A program made the position numbers and the translations under genes. From Vibrio aestuarianus (GTDB taxonomy: Bacteria > Pseudomonadota > Gammaproteobacteria > Enterobacterales > Vibrionaceae): a DNA stretch of 34,008 nucleotides. Below the pieces are notes generated by a model. It was not told where the DNA came from. It worked only from the letters and a program-made list of their open reading frames with translations, and did no database searches. Shown here in pieces: positions 16,508-25,130 of the stretch; position 1 is the first letter of the stretch; each line of letters opens with the position of its first letter. The stretch is from assembly GCF_012395185.1 (NCBI RefSeq), contig NZ_JAAZTU010000042.1, positions 1 to 34,008 of the forward strand, given 5' to 3'.

Positions 16508-17515
16508 ATGAAACGCGATTTAGCAATGGCATTCTCTCGAGTAACCGAAGGTGCTGCACTGGCTGGTTATAAATGGCTTGGTCGAGGCGATAAAAATGCC
16601 GCAGACGGCGCAGCAGTCGAAGTCATGCGTAATCTTCTCAACAAAACCGAAATCTTAGGTGAAATTGTCATTGGTGAAGGCGAAATCGACGATGCGCCGA
16701 TGCTTTATATTGGTGAACAAGTAGGCCTAGGTGGCGACAAAGTTGATATCGCGGTCGATCCCATTGAAGGCACTCGCATGACCGCCATGGGGCAATCTAA
16801 CGCGCTGGCGGTATTAGCCGCTGGCGAGAAAGGAAGTTTCCTTAAAGCACCAGATATGTACATGGAAAAATTGGTGGTTGGTCCTGGTGCAAAAGGCTGT
16901 ATTGACCTCAACAAACCATTAAAAGAGAACCTAGAAAATATCGCAGCGGCACTTAATAAACCGCTCGATACCCTAGTCGTTACCACGTTAGCCAAACCTC
17001 GCCACGATGCGGTGATTGCACAGATGCAACAGATGGGCGTTCGTGTTTTCGCAGTGCCTGACGGTGATGTAGCTGCTTCTATTTTAACTTGTATGCCAGA
17101 TAGCGAAGTGGATGTGATGTATTGTATCGGTGGTGCACCTGAAGGTGTGGTATCTGCAGCTGTCATTCGCGCTCTTGATGGCGACATGCACGGTCGTCTG
17201 CTGCCTCGTCATGAAGTGAAGGGCCATACCGAAGAAAACCGCATTTATGGCGCAAAAGAGCTCGCTCGTTGTGCTGAAATGGGCGTTGAAGCGGGTGTGG
17301 TACTGAAAATGGAAGATATGGCGCGTAGCGATAATGTCATTTTCTCTGCAACCGGTATCACCAAAGGTGATTTATTAGAAGGTATAACGCGTAAAGGCAA
17401 CATTGCGACCACTGAAACGTTACTGATTCGTGGCCGTTGTCGTACCATTCGTCGTATCAAATCTATTCACTACTTGGAACGCAAAGATCCTGAAGTACGT
17501 GAAATCATCCTATAG
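16508..17515 (+). CDS. glpX: Class II fructose-1,6-bisphosphatase GlpX
   Basis: GlpX removes the 1-phosphate of fructose 1,6-bisphosphate in gluconeogenesis, with Mn2+. The 335-residue product (E. coli 336) carries GEIVIGEGEIDDAPMLYIGE near 51-70 and DPIEGTRMTAMGQSN near 88-102, both metal/phosphate-binding, plus IGGAPEGVVSAA. GGAG precedes the ATG. In E. coli glpX is the last gene of glpFKX; here it is a single gene beside zapB with its own promoter. It lies convergent to pfkA, which catalyses the opposite step. Confidence 0.97.
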   Translation: MKRDLAMAFSRVTEGAALAGYKWLGRGDKNAADGAAVEVMRNLLNKTEILGEIVIGEGEIDDAPMLYIGEQVGLGGDKVDIAVDPIEGTRMTAMGQSNALAVLAAGEKGSFLKAPDMYMEKLVVGPGAKGCIDLNKPLKENLENIAAALNKPLDTLVVTTLAKPRHDAVIAQMQQMGVRVFAVPDGDVAASILTCMPDSEVDVMYCIGGAPEGVVSAAVIRALDGDMHGRLLPRHEVKGHTEENRIYGAKELARCAEMGVEAGVVLKMEDMARSDNVIFSATGITKGDLLEGITRKGNIATTETLLIRGRCRTIRRIKSIHYLERKDPEVREIIL

Positions 17516-17525
17516 TGTGAAAAAC

Positions 17526-17553
17526 AAAAAGACCGCAAATGCGGTCTTTTTTT
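17526..17553 (+). terminator. glpX rho-independent terminator
   Basis: AAAAAGACCGC, loop AAAT, GCGGTCTTTTT, followed by more T. An A run on the left could also serve pfkA readthrough on the other strand. Confidence 0.93.
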
Positions 17554-17571
17554 CAAGTTCAATTAACAACA

Positions 17572-17699
17572 TATCCCCAAACAACTTGAAGTTTCAGGTA
17601 GGCGGCAAGTGAGTGAATCCCCATGAGCATAGATAAACTATGTGATTGGGGTGAGCAAACGTAGCCAACACCGCTGCAACTTCAAGTAGGAAGGGTATA
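17572..17699 (+). repeat. ERIC element, copy 1
   Basis: A 128-bp imperfect palindrome with ends TAT-CCCC-AAAC / GGGTATA and the ERIC core GTGAATCCCC...TGGGGTGAGC. It fills the gap between glpX and pfkA and ends 7 bases before the pfkA stop codon. It matches the copies at 24553-24680 and 33541-33668 almost throughout. Confidence 0.9.
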
Positions 17700-17706
17700 G
17701 CTCAGA

Positions 17707-18669
17707 TTAGAACAACTCTTCAGCCACTTTGAACAAGTCATGACGTACTGGACGCTTCATGTTTTCGATAGCATCAATGATGTCATGGTGAACTAACTGC
17801 TCTTTTTGAATACCAACACAACGACCACCTTGACCATCAAGCAGTAGGTGAACAGCGAAGTTACCCATGCGTGATGCTAGTACACGGTCAAATGCTGTTG
17901 GACGACCACCACGTTGAATGTGACCAAGTACTGTCGCACGAGTTTCACGACCCGTCGCTTTTTCAATTTCTTTCGCCAGTTGGTTGGCATCCATCATTAG
18001 CTCAGTTAAAGCAATAATCGCATGCTTTTTACCTTTCTTAATACCATCTTGGATATTGGCAGTAAGCTGCGCCATATCCAGGCCAGTTTCAGGAGTAATG
18101 ATGTACTCACAACCACCCGCAATGGCAGACATCAGCGTCAAATCACCACAGTGACGGCCCATGATCTCAACAATAGAAATACGTTGGTGAGATGAAGAAG
18201 TATCACGTAAACGGTCAATCGCATCAATGACTGTATTTAATGCTGTTAAGTAACCGATAGTGTAATCAGTACCTGCGATATCGTTATCGATAGTGCCAGG
18301 CAGACCGATACATGGGAAACCCATCTCAGTCAGTTTTTTGGCGCCCATATAAGAGCCATCACCACCGATAACCACAAGAGCATCGATGCCGTGTTTTTTC
18401 AGGTTTTCAATCGCTTTCTCACGAACCGCGACTTCACGAAACTCTGGGAAACGTGCCGAACCAAGGAATGTACCACCCTTGTTGATCACATCAGAAACAC
18501 TTGAGCGGTCAAGTTGCTTGATACGGTCTTCGTACAGGCCAAGGTAGCCATCATAAATACCATATACTTCCAAATCAGCACCTAGTGCAGTACGAACAAC
18601 ACCACGAATTGCTGCATTCATACCAGGTGCGTCACCGCCACTTGTCAAAACACCGATTTTCTTAATCAT
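17707..18669 (-). CDS. pfkA: ATP-dependent 6-phosphofructokinase PfkA
   Basis: PfkA phosphorylates fructose 6-phosphate to the 1,6-bisphosphate, the committed glycolytic step; it is activated by ADP and inhibited by PEP. The 320-residue product equals E. coli PfkA in length and aligns without gaps through residue 130: ATP loop TSGGDAPGMNAAIRG, GGDGSYMGA, and PGTIDNDIAGTDYTIG with catalytic Asp127. A GTG six bases upstream could also be read as a start, but GAGGG is spaced correctly only for the ATG at 18669. The pfkA-fieF-cpxP-cpxRA order matches E. coli. Confidence 0.97.
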   Translation of the reverse strand: MIKKIGVLTSGGDAPGMNAAIRGVVRTALGADLEVYGIYDGYLGLYEDRIKQLDRSSVSDVINKGGTFLGSARFPEFREVAVREKAIENLKKHGIDALVVIGGDGSYMGAKKLTEMGFPCIGLPGTIDNDIAGTDYTIGYLTALNTVIDAIDRLRDTSSSHQRISIVEIMGRHCGDLTLMSAIAGGCEYIITPETGLDMAQLTANIQDGIKKGKKHAIIALTELMMDANQLAKEIEKATGRETRATVLGHIQRGGRPTAFDRVLASRMGNFAVHLLLDGQGGRCVGIQKEQLVHHDIIDAIENMKRPVRHDLFKVAEELF

Positions 18670-18929
18670 GCTCACCCTCGATTTTTTGTAAACTTAATAC
18701 TAATTTTAACGCTGCCTGTTAACGACAAAACAGGCAACAAAATCTTGATAATCTACGCGCAATGTTACCTTTCCTAAAAAGGAATACTACTGTTATTTGC
18801 GTGAAATTATGTAACTTTGCTACTTATGTAAGAGTATTACAGCTTTGCGTTAATACTTTGTTGATTCACATCAGAATCACACTTGTTTATTACTCACACA
18901 AAAGATAGCCAATAAGCGTATTTCTGTCG

Positions 18930-19838
18930 CTACCAGCCTTGTTTTTTTTGCTTTTTTTCTGAGCCAAACACAACGGAGTAAGGATCTTGATGGATTAATA
19001 CATCTGCCCCAGGAAAAGCGTCGAGCAATTTATCTTCTACATCATCAGCAATGCGATGCGCTTCAATCAATGGCATGTTGTCATCTAATTCCAAATGCAA
19101 TTGAATGAATCTTACAGGTCCTGACATTCGAGTTCGCAGTTCATGAACCCCTAATACCCCTTCAACAGACAGACACTCGGCATGGATCTGCGCTAATTCT
19201 TCATCAGGTAGTTTTCGATCGAGTAAGGTTTGAATCGCTTCCATCACCATACGAAATGCACTGTATAAGATATAAAGACCAATCCCGACCGCAAATACCG
19301 CATCTGCCTGCTTAAAGCCGTACCAGCTCAGTGCTAGCGCCAGCATAATAGCAGCGTTCATGAAAAGATCAGTTTGATAATGTAGAGAATCAGCGGCTAT
19401 CGCCTGACTGCCTGTTTTCTTCACCACATGCTTTTGGAACATCACCAAACCGGATGTTACTACCATGGCAAAGAAACTAACGTAAACCCCATATTCGGGA
19501 GAGGTTAATTCATGTGGACGGAAAAATCGGTCAACACCATTAAGAATGAGGAAACAGGCAGAACCTGAAATAAACATCGCTTGCGCCAGTGCGGCCAAGG
19601 ACTCTGCTTTGCCATGCCCAAAGGCATGCTCTTTATCTGCCGGTTGTAATGCATAGCGCACCACAATCAAGTTGACCACCGAGGCTGCAATATCAAGTAA
19701 AGAATCGATCAGTGAGGCGAGTAAACTGACAGAGCCTGTGATCCACCAAGCAATCACTTTGACAATCAGAAGCACAGTTGCAACCATTGTGGCTGTCCAT
19801 GCGGCAAGGGTAACCAAGCGGGCGTATTCTTGTTTCAT
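18930..19838 (-). CDS. fieF: Cation-efflux pump FieF (CDF family)
   Basis: FieF exports Fe2+ and Zn2+ from the cytoplasm in exchange for protons. The 302-residue product (E. coli 300) has six predicted membrane segments, the transport-site motifs DSLLDIAAS near 44-52 and HYQTDLFMNA near 152, the HAFGHGKAESLAALAQ loop, and a C-terminal cytoplasmic metal-binding domain (RTRMSGPVRFIQLHLELDD, VLIHQDPYSVV). A GTG start at 19904 would add 22 residues, but homology starts at MKQEYARLV (19838) and a TATACT box lies at 19869-19874 between the two, so I prefer the short form. RBS is weak. Confidence 0.93.
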   Translation of the reverse strand: MKQEYARLVTLAAWTATMVATVLLIVKVIAWWITGSVSLLASLIDSLLDIAASVVNLIVVRYALQPADKEHAFGHGKAESLAALAQAMFISGSACFLILNGVDRFFRPHELTSPEYGVYVSFFAMVVTSGLVMFQKHVVKKTGSQAIAADSLHYQTDLFMNAAIMLALALSWYGFKQADAVFAVGIGLYILYSAFRMVMEAIQTLLDRKLPDEELAQIHAECLSVEGVLGVHELRTRMSGPVRFIQLHLELDDNMPLIEAHRIADDVEDKLLDAFPGADVLIHQDPYSVVFGSEKKQKKQGW

Positions 19839-19905
19839 AGCACCGAAATCATGAAGAAAGTGTAGTGAAAGTATACCTTCTTCAGCTGACAATGAATATG
19901 CCACA

Positions 19906-19936
19906 AAAATGAACAGGCCTCATAGAGAGGCCTGTT
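19906..19936 (-). terminator. cpxP terminator
   Basis: AACAGGCCTC pairs perfectly with GAGGCCTGTT around a 5-base loop; CATTTTTG follows on the minus strand. It lies 7 bases past the cpxP stop and overlaps the region upstream of fieF. Confidence 0.8.
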
Positions 19937-19943
19937 GCGGTAA

Positions 19944-20444
19944 TTAACCGTTTTTCTTCATCTTTTTTTGGCCATTTGCCATACATTTTTGCATACGTTC
20001 TTGCTGCAACTCTTGGAATTTAACTTTTTGTTCTGGAGTGAGCACACTCAACATGTCATGACGCTTTTCAAGCATTTTCACACGATGAGATACTTGCTGG
20101 TCAACCATCTCTTTTGCTAGTTCATTCGCAGCAGCTTCATCAAAGTTATCGGCTAGCACCAAGGCTTGAACTTTAGCGTGATGCGCCTGCATCTGAGCTT
20201 GCTTTTGACCTTTAAATTCATTTTTCATTTGATCACGGTTTGCGCCGCGCATCTCTTTGAGTTTTGCTTGTTGGTCAGCCGTAAGGTCTAATTGCTGCAT
20301 AATGCCGCGATCTGCTCCACGACCACATTCATCATCAGATCCTTTGTGTTGCCCTTTACCACCACCGTATGCGAAAACACTAGCAGTACCAAGAGTAAGA
20401 GGAAGTACAACCGCAGCAAGTACCATTTTTTTTGTCATGTTCAT
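19944..20444 (-). CDS. cpxP: CpxP/Spy-family periplasmic chaperone-like regulator
   Basis: CpxP senses misfolded envelope proteins and dampens CpxA; Spy relatives act as chaperones. The 166-residue product has a signal peptide (about residues 1-25, ending SVFA-YGGG), two LTxxQ-type motifs (LTADQQ near 54 and LTPEQK near 136), and long basic amphipathic helices. AAGGAA six bases before the first ATG supports 20444. The C-terminus is Lys/Met rich. It is divergent from cpxRA with tandem CpxR boxes between, which favours CpxP over Spy. An E. coli-like CpxQ sRNA in the 3' UTR is not evident, since the terminator follows almost immediately. Confidence 0.9.
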   Translation of the reverse strand: MNMTKKMVLAAVVLPLTLGTASVFAYGGGKGQHKGSDDECGRGADRGIMQQLDLTADQQAKLKEMRGANRDQMKNEFKGQKQAQMQAHHAKVQALVLADNFDEAAANELAKEMVDQQVSHRVKMLEKRHDMLSVLTPEQKVKFQELQQERMQKCMANGQKKMKKNG

Positions 20445-20518
20445 AATCTATTCCTTCACCAAGTGGATTGTTAAGAGGCTGTGTTCTCAGCGCTTGAATA
20501 TAGAATAGATGCTACAAG

Positions 20519-20554
20519 GTAAAGCGACGTATAGTGAGCGTAAAGAATCGTAAA
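20519..20554. promoter_or_regulatory. Tandem CpxR boxes between cpxP and cpxR
   Basis: GTAAAGAATCGTAAA (20540-20554) is a perfect GTAAA-N5-GTAAA CpxR box. A second, GTAAAGCGACGTATA (20519-20533), has one altered base in its second half. The two are 21 bp apart, so they face the same side of the helix. Confidence 0.9.
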
Positions 20555-20633
20555 GAGCGACTCACCCACTGAATATCTGCGCTATTTCACAGTAAACTAT
20601 ACCCAAATAACCTGATAACGCACGAGGCTGCAC

Positions 20634-21320
20634 ATGGCACATATTCTTCTAATTGATGACGATACCGAGTTAACAAGCTTACTCAAAGAAGTTCTAAGCT
20701 ATGAAGGCTTTGAAGTATCAGAGGCCAATGATGGAGAAGCCGGTCTCGCTACGATACATAGCGGCATTGACTTAGTGTTGCTGGATGTGATGATGCCCAA
20801 GCTTAATGGCATGGAAACACTCAAACGGCTACGAGAGAACTGGTGTACTCCAGTGTTAATGCTGACCGCCAAAGGCGAAGAAATCGACCGAGTCATTGGC
20901 TTGGAACTGGGCGCTGACGACTATTTGCCCAAACCCTTTAGCGACCGCGAATTACTGGCCCGCATCCGCGCTATCTTGCGTCGATCACAGCCCAATAACA
21001 GCACCAAATCGAGTGATGTTATCGAATGTCAGGACATTCAGGTCTATCCGAGTAAACAAGAAGCTTATTGCCAAGGTCAATTACTCGACTTGACCACCAC
21101 TGAATTTGCGCTACTTACACACTTTGTGCAAAACCCAGGAGAAACACTCACTAAAGAAAACCTCAGTATCGACGTATTAGGTAAAAGACTCGCCGCATTT
21201 GACCGCGCAATTGATATGCACGTTTCAAATTTACGAAAAAAATTACCAGAGCGCATTGATGGTAAGCCACGCATCAAAACGCTACGTGGTCGTGGCTATT
21301 TAATGATTTTGGAGGATTAA
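20634..21320 (+). CDS. cpxR: Envelope-stress response regulator CpxR
   Basis: CpxR is an OmpR-family response regulator controlling periplasmic folding and envelope genes. The 228-residue product has a receiver domain with the acid pocket Asp8-Asp9, phospho-acceptor Asp51 (VLLDVMMPKLNG), and conserved Lys near 101 (LPKPFSDREL), followed by a winged-helix domain ending RTLRGRGYLMIL-like KTLRGRGYLMILED. GAGG precedes the ATG. The stop overlaps the cpxA start (TAATG). Probably autoregulated by the upstream boxes. Confidence 0.97.
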   Translation: MAHILLIDDDTELTSLLKEVLSYEGFEVSEANDGEAGLATIHSGIDLVLLDVMMPKLNGMETLKRLRENWCTPVLMLTAKGEEIDRVIGLELGADDYLPKPFSDRELLARIRAILRRSQPNNSTKSSDVIECQDIQVYPSKQEAYCQGQLLDLTTTEFALLTHFVQNPGETLTKENLSIDVLGKRLAAFDRAIDMHVSNLRKKLPERIDGKPRIKTLRGRGYLMILED

Positions 21321-22723
21321 TGCACCTACCCAAAATAAATAGCCTCTATGGCCGTATTTTTGCCATTTTCTGGCTCACGATGCTACTGGTACTGATTGCA
21401 GTGCTAGCTTTGCCACACCTTGACCCTCGTAAAACACGCGATCTTCCTAGTGATGAATATCAACGCCTTGAGATGCTGAAAGAAAAGATTGAGCATACCT
21501 TTAAAAACGACAACGAATTAACGCGAATTCTTTTTCAACTAGAAAGCAGTAGCAACATGCAACGTGGAGAAGGTCATAAACGCGATAATATTAATCGTCC
21601 CCATTTTTTTATCACCCAGCTAGATGGCACCATTTTAACCACAAAGACTCAAACCGACTTCAAATTGAAGGTGTTACAGAATTTTGTCACTAGTATTGAA
21701 TCGATTGATAAGCCACAACAAAAGCTTTACGGCAAATACATGCTGGCAGGTCCGGTACCGATCACTCTCGCCAAACAAGATTTATTACTTTACGTCGGTA
21801 TTCGCTGGAATGAGCCTCCCCCATTCTTACTACAATTGTTTGATCGCCCCTTTCAATTGCTGCTTGCGGTGATGCTCGTCAGTACCCCACTATTATTGTG
21901 GCTAGCATGGGCATTGAGCAAACCAGCAAGCCGCTTAGAGCAAGCAGCCAAACGGGTTGCTCGTGGCGAATTCGTGGTTGATCCACAATTGGAAAAAGGC
22001 ACCAATGAATTTCGTCAAGCAGGAGAAAGCTTTAACCAGATGGTCGAAGCCGTGAACCAGATGATTTCGGGACAGCAACGGTTGTTATCTGATATTTCTC
22101 ACGAGTTACGCTCACCACTAACACGGCTGCGCATGGCAAATGCACTTGCGGTTCGTAAACAAGGTGAGAGCTCTGAATTAGAACGGATTGATACCGAAGC
22201 GCAACGCCTAGAACAAATGATTGGAGAGCTGTTGCAGCTTTCGCGCATGCAAACTGACAGCCATTTAAGTCGCGAAACACAGCCTCTGTCTAGCTTATGG
22301 GAAGAACTGCTGAACGATGCTCAATTTGAAGCGGAGCAAAGAAATAAAACTCTCAGCTACAACCCCATTCCCGATAGATCAATTGTGGGTAACCCGAAAC
22401 TCTTAATGAGTGCGCTAGAAAACATCGTACGTAATGCTATTTACTATGGTGAAGATCAGATCAAAGTGACCTTCTCTACTAATCAAACAACGCTTTTAGT
22501 CAGTGTTGAGGACAACGGTGAAGGTGTTCCCGACAATGAGTTGGACGATATTTTTCGTCCATTCTATCGCGTATCAACCGCGCGAGATCGCCACAGTGGC
22601 GGCACTGGCTTAGGTCTTGCCATCACAGAAAGTGCTATTCGCCAACACTGCGGAACCATTACAGCCAGTCGTAGCGAGTTAGGCGGCCTAAAAGTACAAA
22701 TCACATTGCCACTTAACGCCTGA
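21320..22723 (+). CDS. cpxA: Envelope-stress sensor histidine kinase CpxA
   Basis: CpxA is the inner-membrane sensor that phosphorylates CpxR. The 467-residue product (E. coli 457) has a first membrane segment near 10-31, a periplasmic sensor to about 183, a second membrane segment near 184-205, a HAMP linker, the phospho-acceptor His261 in DISHELRSPLTRLRMA, and the ATPase boxes NIVRNAIYYG (N), DNGEGVP (G1) and GGTGLGLAI (G2). It overlaps cpxR by one base. Confidence 0.97.
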   Translation: MHLPKINSLYGRIFAIFWLTMLLVLIAVLALPHLDPRKTRDLPSDEYQRLEMLKEKIEHTFKNDNELTRILFQLESSSNMQRGEGHKRDNINRPHFFITQLDGTILTTKTQTDFKLKVLQNFVTSIESIDKPQQKLYGKYMLAGPVPITLAKQDLLLYVGIRWNEPPPFLLQLFDRPFQLLLAVMLVSTPLLLWLAWALSKPASRLEQAAKRVARGEFVVDPQLEKGTNEFRQAGESFNQMVEAVNQMISGQQRLLSDISHELRSPLTRLRMANALAVRKQGESSELERIDTEAQRLEQMIGELLQLSRMQTDSHLSRETQPLSSLWEELLNDAQFEAEQRNKTLSYNPIPDRSIVGNPKLLMSALENIVRNAIYYGEDQIKVTFSTNQTTLLVSVEDNGEGVPDNELDDIFRPFYRVSTARDRHSGGTGLGLAITESAIRQHCGTITASRSELGGLKVQITLPLNA

Positions 22724-22813
22724 TTCAAACTCATCCTATAAAGTGGTTGCTTGTAACCAATGCAGCGACCCCTTTATACTGGCCACACATATTCCCTAAA
22801 GAGCCGCTATAAG

Positions 22814-23290
22814 ATGTTTGATATCGCACTTTACGAGCCTGAAATCGCCCCTAACACTGGCAATATTATTCGTTTATGCGCCAATTGTGGTGCCAACTTA
22901 CACTTAATTGAACCACTTGGTTTTGATTTCGAAGAAAAGAAAGTGCGCCGTGCAGGTCTCGATTACCATGATTTAGCGCGAGTAACGCGCCATAAAGATC
23001 TTAATGCGTTTATGGAATACCTAAATAATGAACGCAAAACCTATCGAATTTTTGCCTGTACCACCAAAACCACAGGTCATCATGTCGATGCAAAATTTCA
23101 AAAAGGTGATGTGCTAATGTTTGGCCCTGAAACCAGAGGATTACCCGCAGAGGTGATTGAAAGCTTACCGATGGAACAGCGTATCCGTATACCGATGATG
23201 CCGGATGCTCGCAGTTTAAACTTGTCGAATGCAGTCGCCATTATTGCGTTTGAAGCATGGCGTCAAATGGGCTTTGAAGGTGCACAGTAG
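22814..23290 (+). CDS. trmL: tRNA (cytidine/uridine-2'-O-)-methyltransferase TrmL
   Basis: TrmL methylates the ribose at wobble position 34 of tRNA-Leu isoacceptors, using SAM. The 158-residue SPOUT-fold product starts MFDIALYEPEIAPNTGNIIR, with RRAGLDYHD, the knot motif LMFGPETRGLP and IPMMPDARSLNLSNAV. An in-frame upstream start (22760) adds 18 residues with no homology; I use 22814. It follows cpxA at 90 bases and ends with a terminator shared with csp. Confidence 0.95.
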   Translation: MFDIALYEPEIAPNTGNIIRLCANCGANLHLIEPLGFDFEEKKVRRAGLDYHDLARVTRHKDLNAFMEYLNNERKTYRIFACTTKTTGHHVDAKFQKGDVLMFGPETRGLPAEVIESLPMEQRIRIPMMPDARSLNLSNAVAIIAFEAWRQMGFEGAQ

Positions 23291-23322
23291 CAGCCCCAAA
23301 TAGTTAACAAACCTGAAATAGC

Positions 23323-23347
23323 AAAAAGGTCGCCTAAGCGACCTTTT
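23323..23347. terminator. Bidirectional terminator between trmL and csp
   Basis: AAAAGGTCGC, loop CTAA, GCGACCTTTT. It lies between convergent genes. Confidence 0.9.
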
Positions 23348-23371
23348 CTATATTCTGTATATTGGACAGAA

Positions 23372-23584
23372 TTACAATACGGTTACTTGAGCCGCTTGTA
23401 GGCCTTTTTGGCCGTTTTCTACATTGAAAGACACTTTTTGGCCTTCAATTAGAGTTTTGAAACCGTCAGAAGCGATTGCATTGAAGTGTACGAACACGTC
23501 AGCGCCGCCGTTGTCTTGAGTAAGAAAACCGAAACCTTTAGTTTCGTTAAACCATTTTACAGAACCAGTTGTTTTGTTAGACAT
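23372..23584 (-). CDS. Cold-shock protein (CspA/CspE family)
   Basis: A 70-residue single cold-shock domain that binds RNA and single-stranded DNA as an RNA chaperone or antiterminator. RNP1 (KGFGFLTQ) and RNP2 (VFVHFNAI) are intact, along with GSVKWFNETKGFG. AAAAGGG lies eight bases before the ATG. A long predicted 5' leader (about 185 nt, see the promoter entry) resembles the cspA arrangement, which suggests cold induction, but the exact csp paralogue cannot be named from sequence alone. Confidence 0.93.
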   Translation of the reverse strand: MSNKTTGSVKWFNETKGFGFLTQDNGGADVFVHFNAIASDGFKTLIEGQKVSFNVENGQKGLQAAQVTVL

Positions 23585-23776
23585 AATGTGTCCCTTTTAT
23601 TTAAATTCATAGAGTTATCGTGCTTATGCACAATGCACTGAAAGATTGAATTATTTAATGTTACTAATAAGGTAAGGGAAACACTGAGGACAACAACTTT
23701 TACGATGGGATTCTGAGAATTTACTTTTACTTTTATTTTTTGTTTCATTAATAACCCTGAACAACAGAGCGAGGCC

Positions 23777-23805
23777 ACTATAGGCCTTTAAATTTAACTA
23801 AGCAA
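23777..23805 (-). promoter_or_regulatory. Predicted sigma-70 promoter of csp
   Basis: On the minus strand TTGCTT (23800-23805), a 17-base spacer and TATAGT (23777-23782) make a good sigma-70 promoter. Initiation near 23770 would give a leader of about 185 nt before the csp ATG. Confidence 0.6.
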
Positions 23806-23873
23806 ACTATTTCGACATTTAATTTTTAACATTTATTTTAAAAGCGTAAATAATAACAGTAAAAAGACCCGCC

Positions 23874-23912
23874 CCCCACATCACTTGAAGTTGTAACTTC
23901 AGTGATGTGGGG
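23874..23912 (-). terminator. Long hairpin after fxsA, probable terminator
   Basis: CCCCACATCACT pairs with AGTGATGTGGGG, extended by GAAGTT/AACTTC past a one-base bulge. On the minus strand TTTTT follows nine bases after the stem. The delayed T run makes termination likely but not certain. Confidence 0.6.
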
Positions 23913-23925
23913 CAACGAGCCTTAT

Positions 23926-24432
23926 TTAATTGAGTTTATTGCGGTCATTATCTTTACGTTCAAACTCACCTTCAAATGTATCACCTTGCTCTGACGAGCG
24001 GTGGGCATCATGATGGAAAGGGTCATGTTCATAGGGGCTAGAATGAAAACCGCCACGAAAGCCACTCGCCATACCTTTTACCACCATTTTGCTCATCAGA
24101 TACTTAGCGATAACAGCTCGTGGGGCGGGTAGCAACACCAGCATCCCGAGCGCATCCGTCATAAAACCAGGGGTTAACAACAACACGCCAGCCACAGCCA
24201 ACATTACCCCTTCAAAAATCTGCTGAGCGGGTAATTCTCCTTGCTGCAAACGATTTTGCACACTCAGCAAAGTTTGTAGGCCTTGGCTACGAACTAAAGA
24301 AGCACCAACAAATGCGGTAAGCAGCACTAGTGCGATCGTTGGCCACAATCCTAAAATGCCACCAACTTGAATAAATAGACCAATTTCTATAATCGGTACA
24401 AAAATAAAGAGTAAAAGTAAGATAGGAAACAC
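23926..24432 (-). CDS. fxsA: FxsA family membrane protein
   Basis: FxsA is an inner-membrane protein known in E. coli for relieving phage T7 exclusion by the F plasmid; its native role is unclear. The 168-residue product (E. coli 158) starts with the hydrophobic segment MFPILLLLFIFVPIIEIGLF, then WPTIALVLLTAFVGASLVR, GVMLAVAGVLLLTPGFMTDALG and a His-rich soluble tail near 130-150. The start is GTG at 24432 with GGAGG four bases upstream. In E. coli it adjoins aspA; here 3.9 kb with the M60 protease intervene. Confidence 0.92.
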   Translation of the reverse strand: MFPILLLLFIFVPIIEIGLFIQVGGILGLWPTIALVLLTAFVGASLVRSQGLQTLLSVQNRLQQGELPAQQIFEGVMLAVAGVLLLTPGFMTDALGMLVLLPAPRAVIAKYLMSKMVVKGMASGFRGGFHSSPYEHDPFHHDAHRSSEQGDTFEGEFERKDNDRNKLN

Positions 24433-24552
24433 ACGCCCTCCTTTGTTGCTCTACACATTAGCGCCTACACTCAGTGGCCGCAAGTAGTGAAGCACAGCGA
24501 CAACCTAATCCGCCACTAACTTATGTCACAATTTGTAATTGTGCTCCCTGCC

Positions 24553-24680
24553 TATACCCAAACAACTTGAAGTTGCAGGTAGGCGGCAAGTGAGTTCATC
24601 CCCATGAGCATAGATAAACTATGTGATTGGGGTGAGCGAATGTAGCCAACACTGCTGCAATTTCAAGTAGGAAGGGTATA
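24553..24680 (+). repeat. ERIC element, copy 2
   Basis: 128 bp from TATACCC to GGGTATA, near-identical to copy 1, with the core TGATTGGGGTGAGCGAA. It lies between fxsA and the protease gene. Confidence 0.92.
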
Positions 24681-25130
24681 AATCAAAGAGATGTAAAAAT
24701 TCACTTTTATATCTCTCTCAATTTCATTCTCACATTCACAATTCATAAACTATTTTCAATGTCATCATAAAAATCAATAAATAGTATAAAAATACGAGAA
24801 CTCAACACGATAAAAAACTTTGGTTTTGTGGCTAGTCTTTATCGGCTATCTCGCGTGCGTATTACTATCATTTAATAACGTAGTCGCATCATTTTTTATC
24901 ATCAAGCATAGAGATTCAAAGCTTATAATATCTATCCTAGGTCAATACCAAAGCATTACAGCTCTATCTAATCCACATAAAACCAGAAAATTCAATATAC
25001 ACAAACAAAAATTCCACTTTATTCATGCGATCCCCATAGCGAAAAAACAACACGCTTAATAACAATGGTTTGAATTTAATTAAAAATAAACAATAGCAAT
25101 AATAAATAACAATGGAACTTAGCTATCCAA

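Larger units (their letters stand above)
23585..23925 (-). other. Long csp leader and fxsA 3' region
   Basis: No gene. From 23776 down to 23585 it is probably the csp 5' UTR, AT-rich with a small GTGC/GCAC hairpin near the RBS. Left of the fxsA stop lies a long hairpin (23874-23912). I do not see the E. coli cold-box sequence. Confidence 0.6.

Noticed and set aside
16705..17187. 160-residue antisense frame within glpX
   Set aside because: Shadow of the strong glpX coding sequence; no independent start signals.
18862..18879. TGATTC-ACATCA-GAATCA inverted repeat between pfkA and fieF, considered as a CRP site
   Set aside because: The half-sites do not fit TGTGA-N6-TCACA in either phase; left unassigned.
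23557..23778. 73-residue frame overlapping the csp start
   Set aside because: It begins within the predicted -10 of the csp promoter and runs through the csp leader into csp in another frame.
24820..25059. 79-residue reading frame with a hydrophobic start in the gap before the M60 gene
   Set aside because: It begins with TTG, has no ribosome binding site, lies in AT-rich DNA and matches nothing I recognise.
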